Part shown: piece after piece, positions 55,172 through 64,000 of the stretch
How positions within the stretch are numbered: position 1 is the first letter of the stretch
Layout: every line of letters begins with the position of its first letter
The notes under the pieces: model-generated
Seen by the model: only the letters and a program-made list of their open reading frames with translations
The model's database searches: none
What the model was told of the DNA's origin: nothing
Translations under genes and position numbers: made by a program
NCBI GenBank assembly: GCA_949751835.1
Contig: CATKHK010000043.1
Coordinates: forward strand, 124,001-188,000
Origin: Blepharisma japonicum
Lineage: Eukaryota > Ciliophora > Heterotrichea > Heterotrichida > Blepharismidae
Reading direction: 5' to 3'
Length of the DNA stretch: 64,000 bases

Positions 55172-56479
55172 ATGAAAATGTCTCGTGGAACTAAGCGAAC
55201 AGTTTATAAGCTAACAGATACTTCGCAGCACACACCTTTTAGAGAGAGAGCGCCAAGTGTATCAAGTTTAGTTATTTCCCATCCAAAACAAGGCTCATTT
55301 GCAACGAACCCATCACCTCCAAGGTATCCTTTATTAAACCAAAAACTATCCGCTTGTGTTAATTTATATAATACACGCTCACAAGCTGGGTTAAAAGGAA
55401 GAGAAGACCAGCCAAGTCCTGGGCAAAAAAAAATTAGAGAAGGATCTCCTGCCACAACAAATAAAATTTTGAATAATTCTCTGAAAAAACAAGCTTCATC
55501 AGGCAATCTATCAATGATCTCTTCTAATGGAAACTCTTTTTCATTGAGTCAATTAGATTCTTCATTCCATTTAAAATCAATTTCAAGCAAGCAAGAAGTC
55601 TTTACTCACTCTTGCAATGAAAGCCTTGACCCAAAATCTCACATTAAGCAAAAATCGCTTAATAACACAGAAAGTGATTACTCTTTGAATGAAAAAATAA
55701 AGGTTTTGGAACTGAATGAAGAAAAAGTCCCTTTGAAATACAAACTTTCAGTTATTAAGCAAGCCTTAGAAGAAATTTCAAATAAAGACCAGCAATACGG
55801 GTCAATTTTAAAAAAAATAAAACTGAGCTTGGATCAATATGTACGTGAGATGAAAACTATTGAAAAATTAAACGAAATTTTAAAAGAAACTAAAGAAGAG
55901 CTTGAAAGAGTGAAATCAGACAATAAAAATCTGCTTTCAAAGGTAGAGACTCTAGGTAATAAAAAACCGTTGAGAACAAATTCGCAAGATTCTTCAAGTT
56001 CTAAAGGAGAAAATAATGAAGTCGTTTTAAAGCTAATAGAAGAAAATAAAGAATTAACACAAAATCTATTAAGTGTGCAAAAAGAGCTAAAAAAGTTTCA
56101 AATTAGGGACAAAAAATATATGATGCTGATTACAGAAATGAAGAATAGAGGATATCCAGTTGATGAAATTTACGACTCAGCAATTAAAAGCTCAAAAAGA
56201 TCAAATTCAAGAGGAAAAAAGGTACCCACTTTGCCCTTAGCTGATCTTAAAAATTGTGTATCAATCAGCACTGTGGACTCTGACTTAACAGGCATAGAGT
56301 CTCAAGCTACTACAGGACACAATATCACATCTATTCCAAGCCCTCCTGAAGACAGACGCGACATCCCAAAACTTAAAATCCCAATGAAAAAGTCTACAGA
56401 ATTCCATCAAGAATTTATGTCAAAATTTGATGAGTTTTCTGAGTCTTGGAGGCATCAAATGGATTTACAAAAAAGGTAA
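55172..56479 (+). CDS. Coiled-coil protein, 435 aa
   Basis: Unrecognised. The N-terminal 150 residues are Ser/Pro-rich and basic. A coiled coil runs from about residue 170 to 345 ('LKYKLSVIKQALEEISNKD', 'NEVVLKLIEENKEL'), and the C-terminus has Thr/Ser-Pro sites and the hydrophilic end 'FHQEFMSKFDEFSESWRHQ'. It could be a cytoskeletal or basal-body protein; nothing more specific is visible. It precedes the kinesin gene on the same strand. Confidence 0.7.
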   Translation: MKMSRGTKRTVYKLTDTSQHTPFRERAPSVSSLVISHPKQGSFATNPSPPRYPLLNQKLSACVNLYNTRSQAGLKGREDQPSPGQKKIREGSPATTNKILNNSLKKQASSGNLSMISSNGNSFSLSQLDSSFHLKSISSKQEVFTHSCNESLDPKSHIKQKSLNNTESDYSLNEKIKVLELNEEKVPLKYKLSVIKQALEEISNKDQQYGSILKKIKLSLDQYVREMKTIEKLNEILKETKEELERVKSDNKNLLSKVETLGNKKPLRTNSQDSSSSKGENNEVVLKLIEENKELTQNLLSVQKELKKFQIRDKKYMMLITEMKNRGYPVDEIYDSAIKSSKRSNSRGKKVPTLPLADLKNCVSISTVDSDLTGIESQATTGHNITSIPSPPEDRRDIPKLKIPMKKSTEFHQEFMSKFDEFSESWRHQMDLQKR

Positions 56480-56842
56480 TTTTGCATCTTGTGTACCAAA
56501 TAATATTCATAAGTTAAATTTTGCAATTTTTAGGAACTAGTTGAAAATAAGTTCAATAAGTGCCTCAGCCTGAGCATAAAAAAATTTTAAAAATCATATA
56601 ACCGCTATAATTAATATAAATCCTTTTTTTGTAAATAAAATTCCTGACTGGCTTACATTTTGATAGGAATTTTTTTTCATCTTTAAATTTTTATAATTAA
56701 CCAACAAATTCATGAACGAAATTTTTCAAATGAATCTAAGTTGATATTTTCAATAAACCACTAAATTTAACGCTTTTTTAATTTTTCATGATATAAGCAC
56801 TGGATATTAAGCTTAATATATACTTATTTTACCAACTATAAA
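56480..56842. other. Intergenic region, 363 bp
   Basis: The AT-rich gap before the kinesin gene; it should hold its promoter. I see no gene or RNA. Confidence 0.6.
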
Positions 56843-59614
56843 ATGAGACGTTCTACTAGGCCTAGAATTTCGATAAAAGAAAGAGAAGAAACAAGCAAAA
56901 ATATAAAAGTGATTGCAAGATTTAGACCTTTAATTGATATAGAATTACAGCTCCCAGAAACTAAGCTCGATCAATATTCCTTCCCAACGGATGCAAGTGT
57001 ATCAGTTAAGCAAGGGACCGACTCAGACATGTTTATATATGACAGGATTTTCCCCCCAAGCACTACCCAAGCCCAAATTTTTGAATTTATTGGAAAACCT
57101 ATCATAGAAGACGTCCTTACTGGGTACAATGGCACAGTTTTTGCATATGGTCAAACAGGCTCAGGTAAGTCATATACTATGATGGGACTTGATATTTATG
57201 ATAAAGACTCTCAAGGTATCATCCCAAGAGCTAGCAAGCTTGTTTTTGAATCTTTAGCAAACATCAAAAATGAAGCAGAAATTACCTTAAAATGTTCCAT
57301 GCTTGAAATATATAAGGAAAAATTAAAAGATTTACTAGGAAATAATAGTGCAAATTTAAAGATTAAAGAAGATGTAAGAAAAGGAATTTATGTGCATGGG
57401 CTGACTGAAATGTATGTAGTTTGTGAAGAAGAAATTTTGGAAGTTTTGTCTTTAGGTGAAAGCAATAGAACAGTAGCATCTACAAAGATGAACAGCGTCA
57501 GCTCTAGAAGTCATCAGCTGTTTATGCTTGAAATTAATCAAAAACTCAATAATGACTCCGAAAAACGAGGAATTTTGAATCTGGTGGATTTGGCTGGATG
57601 TGAAAAAGTGAACCAAACTGGGGTGACAGGAAATAAGCTTGAAGAAGCCAAAAAAATAAATTTATCACTAAGCGCTCTTGGAAATGTAATTCATGCGCTA
57701 ACTAATGGCTCTGAGCATATCCCATATAGAGATTCAAAGCTAACAAGGCTTTTACAAGAATCACTAGGTGGAAATTATAAAACTACTTTAATAGTGTGCT
57801 GCTCTCCTCATCCCAGAAATCTTGACGATACACTTAATACTCTTAAATTCGGTCAAAGAGCCAAAACAATTAAAAACCAATTTAAGCTGAACATAAAGAG
57901 GTCTCCAGAAGAATACATAAGAATAATTAATCAGCTTAAGCAGCAATTAGCTGAAGCAAAAGATGAGATATTTAGAATGAAAGGATACTGCTCAGGTGAA
58001 GTGACGTCTCCAGTAAGTGGTGTAAGAAGTTTAACTAACATATCCACAACTATGACAGAGGATATTTTATCTCCTCTTACTCCTTTTTCTGGTGAAGATC
58101 TAGGAGCTTCTTTCGGCCAGGTTAGGGTTAAAAGCTTTCTTGATGATTTTGGACCAATTGACCAAATAATCGAAGAAATAGCTACTTTAAAGCAAGAAAA
58201 AGAATCCTCAAATGAAAGAATTGCAGAGCTAGAAAAAGAGCTGAAACATGAAATGATTAAGAGGCTGAAAGCTGAAACATCTGCAATGGAGTACTTTGAA
58301 ATGTACAAAAAATTGTCTGTTCTCAATTTAAATGATGAAGATTCTGTAAGAATGATAAAGGGTGAAAATGAAGTGCTTAAGAGGCAAGTTGGGATTTTGC
58401 AGTATCATCTGCATCAAATGAGTGAAAGATTCAATATTATGCTGGGGAAATTAAAAGCTGGGGAAAATGTGGCTGAGTGAGAATTTGTTGATCCAAAAAT
58501 AGATCAATTACTCACTGAAGAGCTAAAAGTAAATACTGAAGAGTCATTTTTGAAAACATACAAGCAGTCTGAAATTGGAATAGATATCCCAATAGATACT
58601 GAGAATATTCAATCCCAAGATGAATATGCACAAGAAATCAGTTTAGCTCTAGAGACTGATGCCAAGTTGAGTAGTGATGTAATTATTTTCCAGCTGAAAA
58701 AACAAATAATACAATCTGGGCTTGCAAATAGTGAATTACTTAGGTGCTATTATGATGTTCAGTGAAAATATAATCTTCTTAAAGAAAAATTTAATTTGAA
58801 GCTTTTATTTGGGAGAAATCAAGAAAAGAAAATTGCAGGATACGAAGAAATGGTAAATCATCTTCACGAATCTTATAATAAGCTCATTAGCATTATTGAA
58901 AAGCTAGAAACAGAGCATTGAAATAAAGAACATGTGCTAGAGATGGGAACACTAAAAGGAAAGATTATAAGGCCTATGAATATAATCCCTCGCAATAAAT
59001 CAGAATCTCCAAGAAGAGAAGGGAGACTAAGAACTTCTGTTTCTCTTAAGCAGCAGCACATTGAAGATACTTCACAGCAAAAATCATTTGTAGAGCACGA
59101 AGAAGGCTTTAAGCTTAGAAGCTTAGAAACTAATTTAAAAGTACAGACAATGTTCAGCCAGAATTTACGTAACAGCTATGAGTCAGTTAGAAATGAATGC
59201 AGCATCTTTAAATCGCTCCTTGAAGCCTACCAAAAACAAAATTTGGACAATTATTTGAAAGAAAAACTAAGGTGGAAGAAATACCTTGAGCAGCTGAAGA
59301 AAATTTGTGATAAGGAACTATTGAGAAAGCAATTAGAAATCAATAAATTGCATGAAGTACTGGGAGGATGAATAAAAAAATACATGGAGCTTCAGGAAGC
59401 TGTGGCAATTCCACAGATGAAAACAAAAGATTTTGAGCTTGCCACAAATTTTATAGACAAGTTTGATAGGCTTTTAAAAGAAACACACTTGGCTATTAAA
59501 CCGTCAAAATTGAGTTTAGTAAATTCTCCTTTACATAATCGGTTTAAAAAGCCAAAATTCTTGTCTATAAACTGCCAAAGCGGAGATATATCACCTCCAC
59601 CATTAGACGACTAA
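56843..59614 (+). CDS. Kinesin-1-like motor protein, 923 aa
   Basis: A plus-end microtubule motor. The motor domain fills about residues 20-350: P-loop GQTGSGKS (103-110), switch I NSVSSRSH (about 216-223), switch II DLAGCE (about 249-254, with Cys where Ser is usual), and the kinesin-1 hallmark 'HIPYRDSKLTRLLQESLGGN'. A neck and coiled coil follow ('RIINQLKQQLAEAKDE'). The frame continues to residue 923 only with four TGA codons as Trp. The C-terminal part is Lys-rich coiled coil ending in PPPLDD. It lacks the light-chain-binding and IAK-type tail signatures I would look for in conventional kinesin-1, so cargo is unknown. Confidence 0.9.
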
Positions 59615-59674
59615 TATAAATATTATTTTGACTAATTAGTAGATTTTTTAAAAAAATTGTCAAATAAGATAATC

Positions 59675-60526
59675 TTATATTGATTGACCAGGAATAGCAT
59701 TTTTAAAGACACCTCCAGAAAAAGTAGCATTATAATACTTCGTGATATCTGTTGCTTTCCTATTGAAATGCTGCTTATCAGAGTTTTTTGTCTTAACTTG
59801 ATCATAAAGTTTTGCAGGATCATTATTAGAAGCTAAAATATTTCTTGCAATTTTTTTATACCCACTGTTTTTGCTTAGGAGTGGGTTTGGTTTAGGCTCC
59901 AAAATTTTAGATGCTGAGTTTGGCTTAGCCTCAATCATTTTGGTTTCCATACTTTTATCAGCTGGACTTTGTTTTGTATCTGGCCTCTTTGGTGTTACTG
60001 GCTTGCTATGTGCTCTTGATGCTGGCTTCTTTTCTTCTTCAATTGTAACTTCCTTATTTGTTTTTATTTTAGGTGCAGAAGGGGCCCTTACTTTACTTCT
60101 TTTTGAGACAATACTAAATATTTTTTACTCGGCATAGCAGTTCAAACAAATTAGTGTAATTTCATCAAAATTAATTTCTTCTATTTTACACATTGGATTT
60201 CCATCTGCATCCATTGGAATACACAAGGCAATGACTTCTTCAAACGAAAGCCTCGATTGACAAGTCCTGCATAGCTTATCAGTAAACCCATATTCGTCTA
60301 TTACTAGTAGATTCTCTAGAACTTCACTTAAATGGGAGCTGAGTTTAGATGCATGAGATGATTTCAATGAAGATAATGCTGAGGCTTGTGAACGAGTCAA
60401 AGAAGTATAAGAGGATTTAGAAAGATGGGATACTGATGTCACTGCAGATGCTTGCGATTTCCCTGCATGAAGCTGGGCTCGGGCACTGTTAAGTCTTGAA
60501 GTTCTAACCGAACTTAACTCACTCAT
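59675..60526 (-). CDS. Ser-rich protein with a CxxC zinc-binding module, 278 aa, one 15-bp intron
   Basis: The N-terminal 75 residues are Ser/Ala-rich. A zinc module then occupies about residues 85-131: 'LCRTCQSRLSFEEVIALC' and a distal 'LICLNC'. Removing the 15-bp intron (60114-60128) joins the exon ending GCC GA to T ATT GTC TCA AAA and opens a basic Lys/Pro-rich C-terminal half. That half carries a Pro/Lys repeat region and ends in 'SGGVFKNAIPGQSI'. The CxxC module is not a standard RING or LIM. It converges on the kinesin gene. Confidence 0.72.
60114..60128 (-). other. 15-bp intron in the zinc-module gene
   Basis: On the coding strand it reads GTAAAAAATATTTAG. It carries an in-frame TAA, where the frame would otherwise end right after the zinc module; removal opens 148 further codons. 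Confidence 0.88.
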
Positions 60527-60650
60527 TTTTTACATGAAAAGTTAAATAAAAGTTCTGAAAGAGTTATTGTGAGGTTCAATATTAATTTAAGAATAAAGGT
60601 AAATAATTATTAAAATTGAAGCTTTAGTTATTTGATATACTCGCAAATGC

Positions 60651-60657
60651 AAAAAAA
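60651..60657 (-). terminator. RNA polymerase III terminator of tRNA-Asp
   Basis: Seven T on the minus strand directly after the discriminator base of tRNA-Asp, the usual polymerase III stop signal. Confidence 0.85.
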
Positions 60658-60730
60658 CTCCGAGACCGGGAATTGAACCCGGGTCCCCTGCGTGACAGGC
60701 AGGGATACTTGACCACTATACTATCTCGGA
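60658..60730 (-). tRNA. tRNA-Asp: tRNA-Asp (GTC)
   Basis: A complete cloverleaf on the minus strand: a 7-bp acceptor TCCGAGA/TCTCGGA with G73 discriminator, D arm with AGTGGTCAAGT, anticodon stem CCTGC/GCAGG with loop CTGTCAC (anticodon GTC), and T arm with GGTTCAATTCC. The length is 73 without CCA, which is added later in eukaryotes. No intron. A run of seven T follows immediately. Confidence 0.97.
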
Positions 60731-61039
60731 TTGAAAGTTTGCCATTTATTAACTTTAAATATCCAATCTCAAACAAATTATGAGATTATATGATTTGAGA
60801 GAGCATCAATCAAAAAATTTGTAAAAAGGAAATTTCTAAAAATTAAAAAGTAGCTTTAAGCATCATCCTCATTATATTAGAACATCTATAACCAATAATA
60901 TCTACATTTACCTTTCAATTTATTCCAAGATATATTTATTTATTATTTTAAAACATTTTCAGGCTTAATAGCCTAAAAATACTCACTATTAAGATTTTAT
61001 TAAAATTTGCGAAAATTTAAATAAAAGCAATATAGCTAT
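60731..61039. other. Intergenic region, 309 bp
   Basis: An AT-rich gap between tRNA-Asp and the end of the TPR gene. The tRNA has internal promoters, so little else is expected. I see no gene. Confidence 0.6.
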
Positions 61040-62353
61040 TTATATCTTGAACTTTTTTTGTGGCTTACTTTTTGATATTTTTTCTCTTTTTACAGGTCCA
61101 AGATTAAGTAGCATTTTTGCAGTTTCTTCCAGATCATCGTCTTCTTTTATTTCAATTTGTTCTTTCTTTTCAAGTGGATTGCTATTTCACACTTTTGGAG
61201 AGCATAATCTGAAATATTTTATACATGATGCTGCTGCTTGGAGCATAGCAGGAGAAGGGACTTGCATACCAACTTGCGGAATTGGAATTGGAATGGGCAT
61301 TGACACTTGATTTTTATTTTGGATTCAATTTTCATTCAAGGTTTTAGGGTTCACCGCTTGAGGTCTTGCCAAGTTTTCAGTCTCTTGAACAGGGCTTTTA
61401 AAAATATCTGCGCTAGGATTTATAGGATTTGTGGACTTGGCAGCCGCAGCTTTAGGCCGCTTCTTTACAAAAGGCTTTTGTGATTCAGATCCTTTTAAAA
61501 TTTCTTTAGCGGAATCATCCTTATAACTATTTCTAAATGGAAGTTTTTCAGGGTCAATTTCAGGCTGCACGAACTCCATTATGCCAGAATTTCGATTTTT
61601 AAAGACCCTTTCAATGTTTTTATTGCTTATTTTTTCATTGGAATGAATTTTGTGAGCCATTTCAAATGCAGAATTTGCTTCTGCTTCTTGCCCACATACT
61701 TCATAAACCGTTCCAATGTTAAGCCATGCTTCAATTGAGTTTCTTCACAAGACAATTGCTTTTAAAAAACATTGAAAAGCTTCATAAAATTTTTTTCATT
61801 GCCCAAAGACTGCGCCTAAGCCGATCCAGTAAAAAATCTCATTTGGATTATACTCAAGGAGTTGTTGAAATACACTGAATGCAGAATCCAAGTTACTGTG
61901 CAAATAGCATCGGCCTATCAAGTATGAAATATTAAAACATACCAAGCTCCCAGGCTCAGATCTTTGTAAAGCATCGTTCAAAATTTCGACAGCCTCAGAA
62001 AATCTTAATTCATGGTATTTTTCTCAGCCAGAGCAGATGCGGGATAGGATTAAGGGCGGGACTTCTTCTTTTTCCTTCCTATTAGCCAATAAGGATCTTA
62101 TTTTTTCTTTATCGGCATGTGGAATGAGTTGAAAGTCACTGGTTTCTATATTATTTCTTAAGTGGTCTAGCACAAAGTTTTCTTCAAATTGGCCAGTTGA
62201 AGGTGTTTCTGGGTTGTCAAATATTGACTCTTTTTCATTTGCTTTTATTTTTGCTGAGAAAGACTCATCTGTGTGATTAATGAATTTCTCTGATTCTGAA
62301 AATTTCTTAGTTTCCAGTTTATTCTTTATGGCTCTAAGATCAAATGCTGACAT
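61040..62353 (-). CDS. TPR-repeat protein, Cyc8/Ssn6-like, 437 aa
   Basis: Several TGA codons are Trp, including inside the TPR block. After a 110-residue charged N-terminus, three or four tetratricopeptide repeats lie at about residues 110-235: 'SLVCFNISYLIGRCYLHS', 'EIFYWIGLGAVFGQ', 'RNSIEAWLNIGTVYEVCGQEAEA'. The last segment, Trp-leu-asn-ile-gly-thr-val-tyr-glu, strongly resembles the Cyc8 (Ssn6) corepressor and UTX-type TPR arrays. The C-terminal half has a Pro-Ile repeat (MPIPIPIP), a basic SKSKPQKK end and an acidic stretch. A transcriptional corepressor role is an inference. Confidence 0.7.
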
Positions 62354-63175
62354 ATTATGGTAAATTTAATAAAATTTGCTTAAAGGAGAATAATAAAACA
62401 TTTTTTTTATAGGAATAGAGATATATGAAATAATTGATAAATTGAATGAACGAATCGATTATAGCCACGGCCATCTTTTCTTCAAATTATTCAAAAATGC
62501 TTTTCAAAATTTAAAGAATATCAAACTACTAGATGAATGATTTAATATCTTAACTATGCAAATGAAGGTATTTTTGACTATTTTTCTTTATGTTAAATTA
62601 ATTTTCTGTAAATAAAAATAATTATGAATATTTATTTAGTGCTCAGAATTCAGTTTTTATTGAAGATTTTAAGGTGAAGTTCAAAAAATTACATTAATAG
62701 GTTGATCAAATTTCTATGTACAATTGGCTACTAATGAAAACTAAAATCCTAAGAAACAAATAAAAATGCATCAAAACTAATAGTTTAGTACAGGCGCTTA
62801 AAGCTTATAATTCTCTAGTCATCTATTAAAAAATTACTCTTTTCATTTAATAGTGATCTCTTTTTGCTACTGATATTAATTTAAGAAAAATTAAATTTGA
62901 AATCAAGTTTATCACCTCAAAGTAATATTTATTTCATGTACAAATCCATTTTAAAGAAATACACAATTAATTTATTAAATTGGCAGGTGGAGCTACAAAA
63001 GTATTAAAATTTTAGATAATTGGTATTTTTATATATAAAAATTTATACTTTGAAAATAATTTTTAAAATTAAAGTAAATTGTTAGTTAAATTAATGACAT
63101 ATCTTCCATTTTATAAGTTAAATATTACCATTTTATTTATGCAAAATATCTCCCTAGCATATCATTTCATAATAA
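62354..63175. other. Intergenic region, 822 bp
   Basis: Mostly very AT-rich. Near 62394-62615 the plus strand has a 70-codon open frame with protein-like texture ('NERIDYSHGHLFFKLFKNAF') but no ATG, only an internal MQM; I do not call it a gene. The rest shows no signal. It should contain the promoters of the TPR gene and the secreted protein gene. Confidence 0.5.
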
Positions 63176-64000
63176 ATGAAATTTATTGTTCTAGCGTTCA
63201 TACCACTATGCGTTGTGAGCGATTTGGTAGCTGATTTCATTCTCTCATCTTCAAATCTCAAAAATGGAAATTCTTTTGTCAGCAAAGATGGGACTCTTTC
63301 AATCTATTCGCCACAAAGTATTTATAGCGATGATCCTTCGGTTCCGGAACCTACAGCAATTGGTACATACTTTCACGGCTCAACTTTTTTATATAGAGAA
63401 AATTTCCCATCAGTCTTCAGCGTGACTCAAAACTTCTCAATCAAACTTTGGATTTATTTTATTGACAATATAGAATCCTCTGGAACTGTTTTTGCTTTGA
63501 GTTCACCAACAAATTCAGAAACTCCTTACCCACTTTCCATATATCAGCAGCAGGGAAGCTTCTATCTTTCAACTACTTTAATTGAAACTTCTTCATTTCC
63601 TATTGATTCAGGTATTTTTTATATAGGCATATGGAAACTCATAATCCTTACTTCAAGTGAAGGGACGGATAATAATGGAGAAATTAATGTTTATGCTCCT
63701 GATGGCACTGAAAACTACTCTACTCTTCATGCTACTGCTCCATATCAATTCCCTCTTAACACTACTCAATTGAACTTTGGATTTAGAAAATCATCATTTA
63801 TAGGGTTTCTATTTGAAGCTGCAATTTACAACTCAGTGCTTCTGCCTGCCGATTTTCCACAGTTTTATACAAGCAGCTGTGAAGGCTGTTCATTTTGTGA
63901 TCCTTCTTATAACTGTTTGGATATCAGCAAGCTATATCCAGCTGAGAAAGGAGAATACCCAGGATTTGAGCTTTGTGATAAGTCTTGCAATTATTATTGT
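63176..64000 (+). CDS. Secreted or surface LamG-like protein, partial (5' end only)
   Basis: It starts at the ATG at 63176-63178 with a signal peptide (MKFIVLAFIPLCVVSDL) and runs open for all 275 codons to the window edge. Residues 20-230 form a beta-rich region with concanavalin/LamG-like features ('SIKLWIYFIDN', 'FYIGIWKLIILTSSEG', 'LNFGFRKSSFIGFLFEAAIYNS'). A Cys-rich segment then begins (CEGCSFCDPSYNC, then CDKSCNYYC), the usual start of furin-like repeats of ciliate surface proteins. This is typical of large heterotrich cell-surface receptors or adhesins. Its membrane anchor, if any, is beyond the window. Confidence 0.75.
   Translation, partial: MKFIVLAFIPLCVVSDLVADFILSSSNLKNGNSFVSKDGTLSIYSPQSIYSDDPSVPEPTAIGTYFHGSTFLYRENFPSVFSVTQNFSIKLWIYFIDNIESSGTVFALSSPTNSETPYPLSIYQQQGSFYLSTTLIETSSFPIDSGIFYIGIWKLIILTSSEGTDNNGEINVYAPDGTENYSTLHATAPYQFPLNTTQLNFGFRKSSFIGFLFEAAIYNSVLLPADFPQFYTSSCEGCSFCDPSYNCLDISKLYPAEKGEYPGFELCDKSCNYYC

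Noticed and set aside
1-64000. CRISPR arrays, insertion sequences, operons or bacterial promoters
   Set aside because: No regularly spaced repeats or transposase were seen, and the genetic code, introns and snRNA show a eukaryotic nuclear genome.

Overview
The window looks like macronuclear DNA of a heterotrich ciliate, most probably Blepharisma. TGA must be read as tryptophan in many conserved genes (potassium channel, polycystin, guanylyl cyclases, GLE1, KATNIP), while genes end only in TAA or TAG. Seven introns of 15 or 16 bp can be placed by frame and stop-codon logic. The DNA is AT-rich and very gene-dense, with short intergenic gaps and genes on both strands. I read roughly 34 protein genes, a U4 snRNA and a tRNA-Asp, plus a few candidate structured RNAs. 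The genus is inferred from the combination of genetic code and intron size; no rRNA or telomere is present to confirm it.

Layout. 0-11 kb: two small unknown genes, IFT22, the TREX-2 subunit PCID2, an IQ/MORN protein, SAM50, a CHCHD2/10-type protein, a polycystin channel, the ribosome-biogenesis factor ESF2/ABT1 and two unknowns. 11.3-15.1 kb: U4 snRNA, an acyl-CoA dehydrogenase/oxidase, a triple zinc-finger protein and a coiled-coil protein. 15.4-20.8 kb: a mitochondrial PPR-like protein, a NEK kinase, a CEP57-like coiled coil, an unknown and a B-box protein. 21.7-32.5 kb: KATNIP, an LRR protein, a cyclic-nucleotide-type potassium channel, an Alba protein and unknowns. 33.0-46.2 kb: a head-to-tail pair of giant genes (about 2100 residues each) that fuse a P4-ATPase-like region to a guanylyl cyclase with inverted catalytic domains. 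46.3-52.7 kb: GLE1 with an unusual membrane N-terminus, the PP2A scaffold subunit, a Dsc3-like ubiquitin-like membrane protein and a probable pseudokinase. 53.7-64 kb: unknown and coiled-coil proteins, a kinesin-1-like motor, a zinc-binding protein, tRNA-Asp, a Cyc8-like TPR protein and the start of a secreted LamG-like protein.

Functional themes. Cilium and basal body: IFT22, polycystin, KATNIP, NEK, a CEP57-like protein, kinesin and the cyclic-nucleotide genes. mRNA handling: PCID2 and GLE1 both act in mRNA export, and U4 acts in the splicing of the tiny introns. Mitochondria: SAM50, the CHCHD protein and the PPR protein. These are co-occurrences in a dense eukaryotic genome, not operons. 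The points most worth a second look are the tandem ATPase-cyclases, the membrane-anchored GLE1 and the unassigned structured RNA near 21.2 kb.
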